DNA from: VRUE01 sp963715625 | GTDB taxonomy: Bacteria > Actinomycetota > Thermoleophilia > Solirubrobacterales > 70-9 | Direction of reading: 5' to 3' | DNA length: 64,000 nt | Assembly: GCA_963715625.1 (NCBI GenBank) | Contig: OY970260.1 | Location: 1,922,001-1,986,000 of the forward strand | Shown here: positions 32,059 through 40,058 of the stretch, piece by piece | Layout of the letters: the number at the start of each line of letters is the position of its first letter | Position numbering within the stretch: position 1 is the first letter of the stretch | Notes under the pieces: generated by a model | What the model saw: the letters and a program-made list of their open reading frames with translations, nothing else | Database searches by the model: none | What the model was told of the DNA's origin: nothing | Made by a program: the position numbers and the translations under genes

Positions 32059-33243
32059 ATGTTCAAGACTCGCCCTGCCCTGGCGGCTCTTCTGGCCGCC
32101 GCGGCGGCGCTGCTCGTGCTGCTCGCAGCCGGCACCGCTTCCGCCGACGAGCTCGAATCGAAGCTCGACGAGAAGGAAGCGAAGCTCTCGGAGGTGCGCG
32201 AACGCCACGGCGTGCTGACGACGACGATCTCCCGCTACAAGGATCGGATCGACAGGCTGACCGGTGAGGTCGCGGCGCTGCGCGGTCGCGAGGCCGCGGT
32301 CCAGGCGCGGCTCGACGCCAAGCAGGCCGAGCTCGATCGCGCTGTCTCTGAGCTCGACACCGCCAAGAAGCACCTGGCCGTGGTTCGCGCCCGCCTGAAG
32401 CGCGCGCTGGTGGCGCTGCGCGAGAGGCTGGTCGCGATCTATGAGACCGGCACGCCGGACGTGCTCAGCGTCATCGTCGGTGCCGACGGATACGACGACC
32501 TGATCGGCCGCACCGAATACCTCAACCGCATACGCGGCATGGACGAAGCCATCGTCGGCCGCGTGCGCGATCTGCGCGACCAGGTGAAGAGCACCGTCTT
32601 CCGCCTGCGCACGGCGAAGAACCGGATCGAGGCCGCGCGCGACGCCATCGCCGCCGAAGAGCAGGCGCTGGCAAGCGCCCGCGCCGCCGTGGAGCAGCAC
32701 CAGTCGGCACTGGTGGCCGCCCGAGCAAGCCGTGTCGCCGCCCTGGAGAAGATCGAGGAGACCGAACAGAGCCTCGACGGCGACGTCGCCGAGATCCAGG
32801 CCGAGCTGGCGGCCCGGCTGGGCGAAACCGCCTCCGCACCCCTTCCCGCCGGCCCGATCCGCTACGGCTCCGGTCAGCTCATCTGGCCCGTGAACGGGCC
32901 GGTCGTGTCCGGTTTCGGCATGCGCTGGGGTCGCATGCACGAGGGGATCGACATCGCGGTGCCGGCGGGCACGCCGATCCGTGCGGCGGCCTCGGGATCG
33001 GTCGTCCTGGTCCAGTCCGAAGCCGAAAGCGGCGGCTACGGCAACTTCACCTGCCTCGAACACGGCGGCGGCCTGCAGACCTGCTACGCCCACCAGTCCT
33101 CCTTCGCGGTGGGTTCGGGGCAGAGCGTCTCGCAGGGAGAGGTGATCGGGTACGTCGGCTGCACGGGCCACTGCTACGGCGACCACCTGCACTTCGAGGT
33201 GCGGGTCGGCGGCGTCCCCACCGACCCGCTGGGCTACCTGTAA
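32059..33243 (+). CDS. Secreted M23 peptidase with coiled-coil domain (EnvC/NlpD-like)
   Basis: The 394-residue product has a signal peptide (RPALAALLAAAAALLVLLAAGTASA), a long coiled coil (residues about 32-250), and a C-terminal LytM/M23 domain with GMRWGRMHEGIDIAVPAGTPIRAAASG and GDHLHFEVRVGG. The histidine and aspartate in HEGID and the HLH near the end fit the zinc site, so it could cut peptidoglycan cross-links. Proteins with this layout regulate cell separation. Confidence 0.9.
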   Translation: MFKTRPALAALLAAAAALLVLLAAGTASADELESKLDEKEAKLSEVRERHGVLTTTISRYKDRIDRLTGEVAALRGREAAVQARLDAKQAELDRAVSELDTAKKHLAVVRARLKRALVALRERLVAIYETGTPDVLSVIVGADGYDDLIGRTEYLNRIRGMDEAIVGRVRDLRDQVKSTVFRLRTAKNRIEAARDAIAAEEQALASARAAVEQHQSALVAARASRVAALEKIEETEQSLDGDVAEIQAELAARLGETASAPLPAGPIRYGSGQLIWPVNGPVVSGFGMRWGRMHEGIDIAVPAGTPIRAAASGSVVLVQSEAESGGYGNFTCLEHGGGLQTCYAHQSSFAVGSGQSVSQGEVIGYVGCTGHCYGDHLHFEVRVGGVPTDPLGYL

Positions 33244-33343
33244 CGCCCGCTGCCGAGAATCGCTGAGAAATTCGACTATTGGGTATGACGCGGGAGCCAC
33301 CTCCTGCAACCCTGGGTAGCAAGCGACCCTGGAGGCGATGTCG

Positions 33344-33997
33344 ATGGTTCGCCAGGCCCAGACCTATCTCGCGGGCGCCGTCTCGGCCACGGCGCTCGTC
33401 GGGGCTGCCATCGTCGCCTTCGTCCTGCTCGTCTCTCTTCAAGCCTTGAAGGACTGGCCGCTGGCTGGGCTCGGTGGTGGCGGCGACGATGCCGCCCTCT
33501 CTCCGGCACGGCCGGCAGGCGCTGGCGGTGTCGCCTCCTCTGCGACGAACGGTGCCGGCTCGGCCCAAGCTGGGGTTGTCTCCCAGGGTGGAGGCGGCGT
33601 CGGCGGGCAGCGCGGTGAAGACGCGGCCCTCGGGGCGGCCCCGGGCGACGCGCCGGCGTCGGGCCCCGTGGGTGGGGGCGGTTCGGGCGGATCCGCTCCC
33701 TCGGGGCCGGCGCCGTCGGCAGCGAGCGGCGGCAATGGCGGCGGCTCCCCGGCCGGCGGCTCGGGATCCCCGACGACCGGAAGCTCCGGCCAATCCACCT
33801 CGGGAGCGCTCACCGGCACGGTCAACGGCACCGTCGCGGGCGTCGACGAAACCCTCGGCGGCGCCCTCGGCGAAAGCGGCGTGACCGAGGTGACCGAAAC
33901 GACCGTGAACGGCGTGGCCGGACCCGAATCCCCCGTCGGGAAAACGGTCGACAAAGTGGTCGACACCGTCGGCGGCGTGCTCGGCGGCGGGAAATAG
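33344..33997 (+). CDS. Gly/Ser/Ala-rich membrane-anchored protein
   Basis: The 217-residue product has an N-terminal membrane segment (AVSATALVGAAIVAFVLLVSL), then a long low-complexity Gly/Ser/Ala/Pro stretch to about residue 150. A C-terminal region with repeated G-T/V-V motifs (LTGTVNGTVAGVDETLGGALG, KTVDKVVDTVGGVLGGGK) follows. ATG 33344 sits 8 bases after GGAGG (33331-33335); ATG 33338 is too close to it. It is probably an exported linker or wall-spanning protein. No domain is recognised. Confidence 0.65.
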   Translation: MVRQAQTYLAGAVSATALVGAAIVAFVLLVSLQALKDWPLAGLGGGGDDAALSPARPAGAGGVASSATNGAGSAQAGVVSQGGGGVGGQRGEDAALGAAPGDAPASGPVGGGGSGGSAPSGPAPSAASGGNGGGSPAGGSGSPTTGSSGQSTSGALTGTVNGTVAGVDETLGGALGESGVTEVTETTVNGVAGPESPVGKTVDKVVDTVGGVLGGGK

Positions 33998-34021
33998 CGG
34001 TCGATTCTCTGGTGGATCTGG

Positions 34022-34101
34022 GGTGGGATGCCGGTGCCCCTCCCCAAAACGCGCGGCAGGAGCCGCGCTGGAGTGTTTTGGAAAGGGTCACCGGCACCCC
34101 C
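34022..34101. repeat. Decayed palindrome, family P1
   Basis: Imperfect arms (about 34022-34050 and 34074-34101, around GCCGGTGCCCCTCCCCAAAAC) enclose GCGCGGCAGGAGCCGCGC, the same core as the palindrome at 27420-27501. It starts 25 bases after the Gly-rich protein gene. The spacer 34102-34260 contains AAGCTT and GTCACTCGGTGACGTGTTG, also found in the 27.5-kb island, and no gene. Confidence 0.65.
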
Positions 34102-34260
34102 TCGACAGCGCAATAGCTTCGAAAAGCTCCCAGCCCGAGGCGCCACCCGGCTCCCCAAGCTTCACATGGTTGAGCGCCGTTTCGGGCGCCCCAAGCTCTT
34201 TTAAAGCTTGGGGACCCTGAGGCCGGCTTCGCAAGCTGGACGTCACTCGGTGACGTGTTG

Positions 34261-34402
34261 GGAGGAGCCTGGCCGTCCTCCAGACGAATGTCGCGAAGCG
34301 GCCTATGCAATCCGGTGTCTGCGCGGCCGGTAGGCCGCGCTCCTGGTTGCACCGCGCCTACGCGCGGTGCTCAATTCGTCTGGAGGACGGCCAGGCTCCT
34401 CC
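34261..34402. repeat. 140-bp palindromic repeat, family P2, copy 2
   Basis: Perfect 29-base arms (34261-34289, 34374-34402) enclose the same core as the copy at 27615-27752, with few substitutions. It ends 43 bases before lysA, so it may insulate lysA from upstream transcription. Confidence 0.85.
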
Positions 34403-34445
34403 TGTCACCCTCCCCCTTGTCCCCCAACCGTCACAATGCCCGCCT

Positions 34446-35750
34446 ATGGCGGAGCGTGGACAGGCAGGCGCGGTGGTCGACCCGATCGCGGGCTCGCCGG
34501 TGTACCCGATCGGCAGTCGCGTCAACGAGCGCGGGCACCTCGAGATCGGGGGCTGCGACGTTGTCGGCCTGGCGGCCGAGCTCGGCACGCCCGCTTACAT
34601 CTACGCAGAGGACGACATGCGGGCTCGCGCACGCAGCTACCGCGAGGCCTTCGAGCGCGGCGGGATGGAGTTCGAGGTCCTCTTCGCCAGCAAGTCCTTT
34701 CCCTGCACCGCCGCCTACCGGCTCTTCGCCGAGGAGGGCCTCTCGGTCGACGTCGCCTCCGGCGGCGAGCTGCACATGGCGCTGCGCGCCGGCTTCGACC
34801 CGATCCGCATCCACATGCACGGCAACAACAAGACCGACGAGGAGATCCTCTTCGCGTCACGGTCGCGCATCGGCCACCTGATCCTCGACTCCTTCGACGA
34901 GATCGAGCGCTGCGAGCGGCTGCTCGATGAGCCCCAGGACGTGCTGATCCGGGTCACGCCGGGGATCAAGCCCTCCACCCACGACTACGTCCAGACCGGG
35001 CAGCTCGACTCGAAGTTCGGCTTCGGGCTCGAGGACGGCCTCGCCGCGCAGGCGATCGAGCGCGTGCTGGGCTCCGACGTCCTCCGCCTTACCGGCCTCC
35101 ACGCCCACATCGGCTCGCAGATCTTCGAGCTGGAGCCCTACACCTTGGCGATCCGCGCGATCGGCGAGCTCGCCGGCGAGTGGTGCCGGGTCGTCAACGT
35201 CGGCGGCGGCCTCGGCATCGCCTACGCCGCGGAGGACGAGCCACCCCCGGTCGACGCCTACGTCGACGTCAAGGTCCGCGGCGTCGCCGAGGTCTTCGGC
35301 GAGGGCGTCCGCATCCTGGTCGAGCCGGGCCGCTCGCTGGTCGGCAACGCGGGCGTCACCGCCTACCGCGTCGGCACGGTCAAGGAGATCCCCGGCGTCC
35401 GCACCTACGTCGCCGTCGACGGCGGCATGTCGGACAACATGCGGCCGATGCTCTACGGGTCCCGCTACGAAGCCCTGATCGCCGACCGCGCCGCCGCGGT
35501 GCCCGAGAGCCTGGCGACGATCGCCGGCATGCACTGCGAGTCCGGTGACATCCTCGTCCGCGACACGGTGCTCGCCGAGCCCGCGGTCGGCGACGTCCTG
35601 GTGACGCCGGCGACCGGGGCCTACGGCCACGCGATGGCGAGCAACTACAACGGCGTGACCCGCCCGCCGGTCGTCTTCTGCCGCGACGGCGACGCCCGCG
35701 TCGTCGTCCGCCGCGAGACCTACGAGGACCTCACCGCCAGGGATGTCTGA
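34446..35750 (+). CDS. lysA: Diaminopimelate decarboxylase
   Basis: LysA decarboxylates meso-diaminopimelate to lysine using pyridoxal phosphate. The 434-residue product has the PLP-lysine motif FASKSFP, the DVASGGELHMAL block, LHAHIGSQIF, NVGGGLGIAY, the phosphate-binding EPGRSLVGNAG, and the dimer-interface CESGD with its catalytic Cys. ATG 34446 is preferred; the open frame upstream lies inside the P2 repeat. The stop overlaps the hom start by 8 bases. lysA-hom-thrC-thrB is a usual actinobacterial arrangement. Confidence 0.95.
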   Translation: MAERGQAGAVVDPIAGSPVYPIGSRVNERGHLEIGGCDVVGLAAELGTPAYIYAEDDMRARARSYREAFERGGMEFEVLFASKSFPCTAAYRLFAEEGLSVDVASGGELHMALRAGFDPIRIHMHGNNKTDEEILFASRSRIGHLILDSFDEIERCERLLDEPQDVLIRVTPGIKPSTHDYVQTGQLDSKFGFGLEDGLAAQAIERVLGSDVLRLTGLHAHIGSQIFELEPYTLAIRAIGELAGEWCRVVNVGGGLGIAYAAEDEPPPVDAYVDVKVRGVAEVFGEGVRILVEPGRSLVGNAGVTAYRVGTVKEIPGVRTYVAVDGGMSDNMRPMLYGSRYEALIADRAAAVPESLATIAGMHCESGDILVRDTVLAEPAVGDVLVTPATGAYGHAMASNYNGVTRPPVVFCRDGDARVVVRRETYEDLTARDV

Positions 35751-36978
35751 GGGCCCCTCCAAAGTCGTCCGCATCGGGCTGCTGGGACGCGGCACGGTCG
35801 GTGGCGCCTTCGCCGAGCTCCTCGCCGCCCGGGCCGGCGCGGTCGAGGCCGCGACCGGGCGCCGTCCCGAGATCGCGGGGGTACTCACCCGCGAGGAGGG
35901 TGATTTCGGCTCCATACTCAAGCGCTCCGACGTGATCGTCGAGCTGATCGGCGGGACGGATCCCGCGCGGGACTACGTTCTCGACGCGCTGCGCGCCGAG
36001 CGTCCCGTCGTCACCGCCAACAAGCAGCTCCTCGCCCAGCACGGCGAGGAGCTCTTCGGCGCCGCTCGCGAGGCCGGCGTGCAGCTGCGCTTCGAGGCCG
36101 CGGTGGCCGGCGTGATCCCGATCGTCCGCGCGATCCAGGAGAGCTTCGGCGTCACCGAGATCGCCAAGGTCTTCGGCATCGTCAACGGCACCACCAACTT
36201 CATCCTCACCGAGATGGCGGCGAGCGGCGCCTCCTACGAGGAGGCGCTGGCCCGCGCCCAGGAGCTGGGCTACGCCGAGGCCGACCCGACCCACGACGTC
36301 AACGGCGCCGACGCCGCGGCGAAGATGGCGATCCTCGCCCGCCTCGCATTCCACACCCCGGTGACGTTAGAGGGCGTCTCCTACGAGGGGATCGAGCGGA
36401 TCAAGCCCGACGACATCGCCTACGCCAAGGAGCTCGGCCTCTCGCTGAAGCTGCTCGGCGTCGCCGAGCGCCGCGAGGGGGGGATCAGCGTGCGCGTCTT
36501 CCCCTGCTTCCTCTCGCCCGGCCACCCGCTGGCGCCGGTCGAGGGCCCGTTCAACGCGGTGATGGTCGAGGCGCCCGAGATCACCGAGGTGACGATGTCG
36601 GGGCCCGGGGCGGGCGGTGTGCAGACCGCCTCGGCCGTGCTCGGCGACCTCGTCTCGATCCTGGGCGGCGATGCCCCGGTCCACGAGACCCGCGAGGAGT
36701 TGCCGATCGTCGCCGACGTGGCGTCGTCGTTCTACCTGCACCTGGAGGTCGCCGACCGCCCCGGCGTGCTCGCCCAGGTCGCCCAGGTGCTGGGCGACAA
36801 GGAGGTCTCGGTCAAGAGCGTCGTCCAGCAGGGCGCCGGCGAGGACGCCCGCCTGGTGATGGTCGTCCACGAGTGCCTGGAGTCGCGCTTCGCCGAGGCG
36901 CTGGAGGCGATCGACGCGCTCGACGTTCTGCGCGGGCCGCCGCGGGCCATACGCGTGATCGAAGAGGAGTTCCTCTGA
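35743..36978 (+). CDS. hom: Homoserine dehydrogenase with C-terminal ACT domain
   Basis: Hom reduces aspartate semialdehyde to homoserine for threonine and methionine synthesis. The 411-residue product has an NAD(P)-binding start (GLLGRGTVGGAFAELLAARAG), the family block GIVNGTTNFILTEM, and EADPTHDVNGADAAAKMAILARLAF. Its C-terminal ACT domain (LEVADRPGVLAQVAQVLGDKEVSVKSVVQQG) usually gives feedback control by threonine. It overlaps lysA by 8 bases. Confidence 0.95.
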   Translation: MSEGPSKVVRIGLLGRGTVGGAFAELLAARAGAVEAATGRRPEIAGVLTREEGDFGSILKRSDVIVELIGGTDPARDYVLDALRAERPVVTANKQLLAQHGEELFGAAREAGVQLRFEAAVAGVIPIVRAIQESFGVTEIAKVFGIVNGTTNFILTEMAASGASYEEALARAQELGYAEADPTHDVNGADAAAKMAILARLAFHTPVTLEGVSYEGIERIKPDDIAYAKELGLSLKLLGVAERREGGISVRVFPCFLSPGHPLAPVEGPFNAVMVEAPEITEVTMSGPGAGGVQTASAVLGDLVSILGGDAPVHETREELPIVADVASSFYLHLEVADRPGVLAQVAQVLGDKEVSVKSVVQQGAGEDARLVMVVHECLESRFAEALEAIDALDVLRGPPRAIRVIEEEFL

Positions 36979-37044
36979 GCGCATGCGGAGCAAGCGTCCA
37001 TATCTGACTATTCGCGCAGCGGAGCATGCGCGAAGCCTGGTGTC

Positions 37045-38082
37045 ATGAGTCCCGCTCCCCTGATCGAGAGATACAGGGAGCGGCTCTCGCTCGAGCCCGG
37101 GGACCCGGTGGTGACGCTGAACGAGGGATCGACGCCCCTGGTCGAGGCGCCGCGGCTCTCCGAGCGGCTCGGGGTGCGGGCCTACCTCAAGTTCGAGGGG
37201 GCGAACCCGACCGGCAGCTTCAAGGACCGCGGGATGACGGTCGCGGTCTCGCGGGCGAAGGGGAGGGGGGCCGAGGCCGTGATCTGCGCCTCGACCGGCA
37301 ACACCGCCGCCAGCGCCGCCGCCTACGCGGCGCGGGCGGGGCTGCGCGGCGCCGTGATCGTGCCCGAGGGCAAGATCGCGATCGGCAAGCTCGCCCAGGC
37401 GCTGATGCACGGGGCGCGGGTGGTCGCCCTGCAGGGCAACTTCGACGACGCCCTGGGGATCGTCCGCGAGCTCGCGGCGAAGCACCCGATCGAGCTGGTC
37501 AACTCGGTCAACCCGCACCGGATCGAAGGCCAGAAGACCGCTGCCTTCGAGGTGATCGAGGAGCTCGGCGGGGCGCCCGGCGCGCTGGCGATCCCGGTCG
37601 GCAACGCCGGCAACGTCACCGCCTACTGGCGCGGCTTCCAGGAGGCCGGCACGGCCCCGGTCCTCTACGGCTTCCAGGCCGAGGGGGCGGCGCCGCTCGT
37701 CCACGGTGAGCCGGTCGCCAACCCGGAGACGGTTGCCTCGGCGATCCGGATCGGCAACCCCGCCCGGTGGGAGGAGGCGATGGCGGCCTTCACGGCCTCG
37801 CGAGGGCGCGTCGCCGCCGTCTCCGACGAGCAGATCCTCGACGCCTACCGCTGGCTCGCCGCCGGCGAGGGCGTCTTCTGCGAGCCCGCCTCGGCGGCCT
37901 CGGTCGCCGGCCTGCTCGCCCACGGCCTGCCCACTGTCGAAGATGCCGCACCGCCCGAGTCCGTCGTCTGCGTGCTCACCGGCCACGGCCTCAAGGACCC
38001 CGACACCGCCCTCTCCAAGGCGCCGCCGGTGATCAACTGCGAGAACGACCTGAGCGCCGTCGAGCGCGCGGTATTCGCGTAA
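37045..38082 (+). CDS. thrC: Threonine synthase
   Basis: ThrC converts phosphohomoserine to threonine with pyridoxal phosphate. The 345-residue product has NEGSTPLVEAPRLSE, the PLP lysine in ANPTGSFKDRGM, ASTGNTAASAAAYAARAG and the C-terminal VCVLTGHGLKDPDTAL. The length is that of the short bacterial type. The 66-base gap after hom contains a GCGCATGC/GCATGCGC inverted repeat. The 3' 280 bases of the gene are present again as a fragment at 39057-39350. Confidence 0.95.
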   Translation: MSPAPLIERYRERLSLEPGDPVVTLNEGSTPLVEAPRLSERLGVRAYLKFEGANPTGSFKDRGMTVAVSRAKGRGAEAVICASTGNTAASAAAYAARAGLRGAVIVPEGKIAIGKLAQALMHGARVVALQGNFDDALGIVRELAAKHPIELVNSVNPHRIEGQKTAAFEVIEELGGAPGALAIPVGNAGNVTAYWRGFQEAGTAPVLYGFQAEGAAPLVHGEPVANPETVASAIRIGNPARWEEAMAAFTASRGRVAAVSDEQILDAYRWLAAGEGVFCEPASAASVAGLLAHGLPTVEDAAPPESVVCVLTGHGLKDPDTALSKAPPVINCENDLSAVERAVFA

Positions 38083-38102
38083 AGGGGGAGAGATTTCCCA
38101 GC

Positions 38103-38122
38103 CACGCCCTTGAGTGGGCGTG
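38103..38122. promoter_or_regulatory. Palindrome CACGCCC-N6-GGGCGTG over the start of module 1
   Basis: The right arm contains the GTG start (38120-38122) of the first DUF4258 gene. The same palindrome overlaps the start of the third copy (40961-40980). In the second copy it is split by the palindromic mobile element. It could be an operator or an RNA hairpin hiding the start. Confidence 0.55.
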
Positions 38123-38332
38123 CGATTCACGCGACACGCCAAGAATCGAGCCCGTGGGCTGCGAATCAGTCTCGCCGACGCCGAAGCGGTGACCCGTGAA
38201 CCAGATGGGGCCGATTTCGATGAGCTTGGCAAGCCCAGGTACTACGGCGCGATTGAGAATGTTAGTGTCTGCATCGTTGTGGCGCTTGACGAACCCGATC
38301 TGATCGTCACCATCTATGACAGGAGACGCTGA
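38120..38332 (+). CDS. DUF4258-like small protein, module copy 1 (toxin-like)
   Basis: The 70-residue product (VRFTRHAKNRARG, then GKPRYYGAIENV and VVALDEPDLIVTIYDRRR) resembles DUF4258 proteins, often paired with small antitoxin-like partners. GTG 38120 is chosen by alignment with the second copy, which starts ATG at the same place. The stop overlaps the start of the DUF2283-like gene (TGATG). It lies 37 bases after thrC. Toxicity is inferred from family habit only. Confidence 0.75.
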   Translation: MRFTRHAKNRARGLRISLADAEAVTREPDGADFDELGKPRYYGAIENVSVCIVVALDEPDLIVTIYDRRR

Positions 38333-38634
38333 TGAAAGCGCTGATGAAAGCCGATTACGACAGCGAGGCGGACGCGCTTTCAATCACCCTGGCGCGGTTC
38401 AAGACATATGACCATCAGGAGGCTGTCGATGAGGACAACTGCCATGTGGGTATCGTCGGTGGGCGTGCTGTAGACATAGCGCTGCTTTACCCGGCACGCC
38501 ATCTCGACTTGCTCCAAAAGGCCGCTGATCGCTACGACCTCGACGGCACCGCCCTTTTCGCCATCGCCAAAGCGGCGCTCGCGGCTCCGGACCGCCTCGT
38601 GACCATGGACCTGTCCGAGTCCTTGGTCGCCTGA
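38332..38634 (+). CDS. DUF2283-like small protein, module copy 1 (antitoxin-like)
   Basis: The 100-residue product has the DUF2283 signature ADYDSEADALSITLARF. It is coupled to the preceding DUF4258-like gene by a one-base overlap. Its last 23 residues (AKAALAAPDRLVTMDLSESLVA and one before) are identical to those of copy 2, whereas the earlier part differs at 27 of about 72 positions. A thrB fragment begins 27 bases downstream. Confidence 0.75.
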   Translation: MKALMKADYDSEADALSITLARFKTYDHQEAVDEDNCHVGIVGGRAVDIALLYPARHLDLLQKAADRYDLDGTALFAIAKAALAAPDRLVTMDLSESLVA

Positions 38635-38661
38635 TCCGCGCCACGGTGTAGAAACCCTGCG

Positions 38662-38860
38662 GTGACCGCCCGCCGCCGGCTCGTCCGCGTCCCCGCCTCT
38701 TCGGCCAATCTCGGGCCGGGCTACGACGTCCTAGCCTAGCGGCAGCCGTCTCGCTCTTCCTCGAGCTGGAAGTGGAGGAGGGGGGGCAGTTCTCCTTCGA
38801 CTCCGGTGGGCTCGACGTCTCGACCGGCCGCGACAACCTGATCGTGCGCGCCTTCGAGAC
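38662..38860 (+). pseudogene. 5' fragment of a second homoserine kinase gene (thrB')
   Basis: The sequence matches the first 195 bases of the intact thrB at 40059 with scattered substitutions, including the GTG start and the identical 30 bases upstream. An in-frame TAG and a small indel near 38735 disrupt it. It ends at about 38860, where the sequence switches to cupin DNA; CCTTC is common to both parents at the switch. Confidence 0.85.
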
Positions 38861-38981
38861 CTTCGCCTCGATCGAGCCACCCGCGACGCGAACCATCCTC
38901 AACCGATCCGAGGCGCCCGTGACGGCCCTGCTGATCGGCGTCCAGCCCGAGGGCGGCTACGAGCCGATGTCCTGGGCCTGA
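38772..38981 (+). pseudogene. Chimeric frame: thrB' joined in frame to a cupin 3' fragment
   Basis: A 69-residue open frame begins in the thrB fragment (GQFSFDSGGLDVSTGRDNLIV) and continues in frame, from base 38861, into FASIEPPATRTILNRSEAPV and the end of the cupin protein (GGYEPMSWA, then TGA). The cupin half matches the 3' 120 bases of the intact cupin gene at 41496-41867. It is probably non-functional debris of a deletion. Confidence 0.7.
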
Positions 38982-39005
38982 AATTGTCCTGGGTCTGAAA
39001 TCCCG

Positions 39006-39052
39006 AACTGCATCAACTTGTCCACCCAGCAGAGGGACAAGTTGATGCAGTT
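39006..39052. repeat. Hairpin D at the duplication junction
   Basis: Perfect 18-base arms AACTGCATCAACTTGTCC and complement (39006-39023, 39035-39052) lie between the cupin fragment and the thrC fragment. Hairpin C follows the intact cupin gene at the equivalent place, with related but different arms. It marks the junction of the two copies. Confidence 0.75.
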
Positions 39053-39056
39053 GGCC

Positions 39057-39350
39057 CGCGTCGCCGCCGTCTCCGACGAGCAGATTCTCGACGCCTACCG
39101 CTGGCTCGCCGCCGGCGAGGGCGTCTTCTGCGAGCCGGCCTCGCCGGCCTCGGTCGCCGGCCTGTTCGCCCACGGCCTGCCCACGGTCGAAGACGTCGCA
39201 CCGCCCGAGTCGGTCGTCTGCGTCCTCACCGGCCACGGCCTCAAGGACCCCGACACCGCCCTCTCCAAGGCGCCGGCGGTGATCAACTGCGAGAACGACC
39301 TGAGCGCGGTCGAGCGCGTGAGGGGGGAGAGAATCCGCTGGCGTGCCCTT
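39057..39350 (+). pseudogene. 3' fragment of a second threonine synthase gene (thrC')
   Basis: The sequence matches the last ~280 bases of thrC (from 37807), including SDEQILDAYRWLAAGEGVFCEPAS and VLTGHGLKDPDTALSKAP. The 3' end lacks the stop region (a deletion of about 14 bases) and runs directly into the second DUF4258/DUF2283 module. It has no start and is not expected to be functional. Confidence 0.85.
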
Positions 39351-39351
39351 A

Positions 39352-39518
39352 GGACCTATCCCGGTAGGGGAATCGCACCCCTGGATACGGCCCAGGACGC
39401 GGCGCGGATTCGGCCCCGTCGCGGATCCCACATGGCGCTGCCATGCGGAATCCGCGCCGTGACCGCCCCGCTTGGTCCTGAACCGTCCCAGGGGCACGTC
39501 CCCTACCGGGATAGGTCC
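39352..39518. mobile_element. Palindromic MITE-like element, copy 2 (TTA target duplication)
   Basis: Terminal repeats GGACCTATCCCGGTAGGGGA and complement bound a 167-bp palindromic element flanked by TTA (39349-39351, 39519-39521). The paralogous site at 40965-40975 reads GCCCTTAACAG without the insert, an apparent empty site with a single TTA. CGCACCCCTGG and the centre ATGGCGCTGCCAT are shared with the copy at 7940-8102. Confidence 0.85.
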
Positions 39519-39528
39519 TTAACCGGGC

Positions 39529-39741
39529 ATGCGCCTCAGCCGGCACGCCAAGAACGAACTGCGGCGCCTCGAAGGAACGGTGGCGGATGTGGAGCGGGTC
39601 ATAGCCGATCCGGTTCGGGTTGACCGGGACCGTTTCGGCAAGCCGCGATACACCGGTTACATCAAGAGAATCCGCGTGCGCGTAGTGGTGGCGCTTGACG
39701 AGCCCGACTTCGTCGTCACAATCCATAAGAGGAGACGCTGA
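39529..39741 (+). CDS. DUF4258-like small protein, module copy 2
   Basis: The 70-residue product begins MRLSRHAKNELRRLEG and ends VVALDEPDFVVTIHKRRR, about half identical to copy 1. The ATG lies in the right arm of the start-site palindrome (GGGCATG), 7 bases after the mobile element's right duplication, so the element now supplies its upstream region. The stop overlaps the DUF2283 start (TGATG). The frame is intact. Confidence 0.75.
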   Translation: MRLSRHAKNELRRLEGTVADVERVIADPVRVDRDRFGKPRYTGYIKRIRVRVVVALDEPDFVVTIHKRRR

Positions 39742-40031
39742 TGCGAGCCGACTACGACAGCAAGGCCGACGCACTTGACCTTGAACTCGTGCGTTTCGAC
39801 CACTACGACGATCAAGTGCAGGTTGACGACGACTTCTGCACGGTGGGGTTCGCCGGAGGGCGTCCGGTCAGCGTTGGGTTGCTGTATCCCGCAAGGAATC
39901 TGGATCTGCTCGAGCTTGCCGCCGAGCGCTACGGGTTGGATGGAACGGCCCTTCTTGCGGCCGCCAAAGCCGCGCTCGCGGCTCCAGATCGCCTCGTGAC
40001 GATGGATCTTTCCGAGTCCCTGGTCGCCTGA
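39741..40031 (+). CDS. DUF2283-like small protein, module copy 2
   Basis: The 96-residue product begins MRADYDSKADALDLELVRF, the family signature, and ends with the same 23 residues as copy 1. It is coupled by one-base overlap to the copy 2 DUF4258-like gene. thrB starts 28 bases downstream, so module and thrB are probably co-transcribed. Confidence 0.75.
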   Translation: MRADYDSKADALDLELVRFDHYDDQVQVDDDFCTVGFAGGRPVSVGLLYPARNLDLLELAAERYGLDGTALLAAAKAALAAPDRLVTMDLSESLVA

Positions 40032-40058
40032 TCCGCGCCACGGTGTAGAAACCCTGCG

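Noticed and set aside
33244..33337. Possible riboswitch before the Gly-rich protein gene
   Set aside because: The leader is under 100 bases and I could not match it to the c-di-AMP or cobalamin consensus. Only a small CCTGGG/CCCTGG-type repeat is visible.
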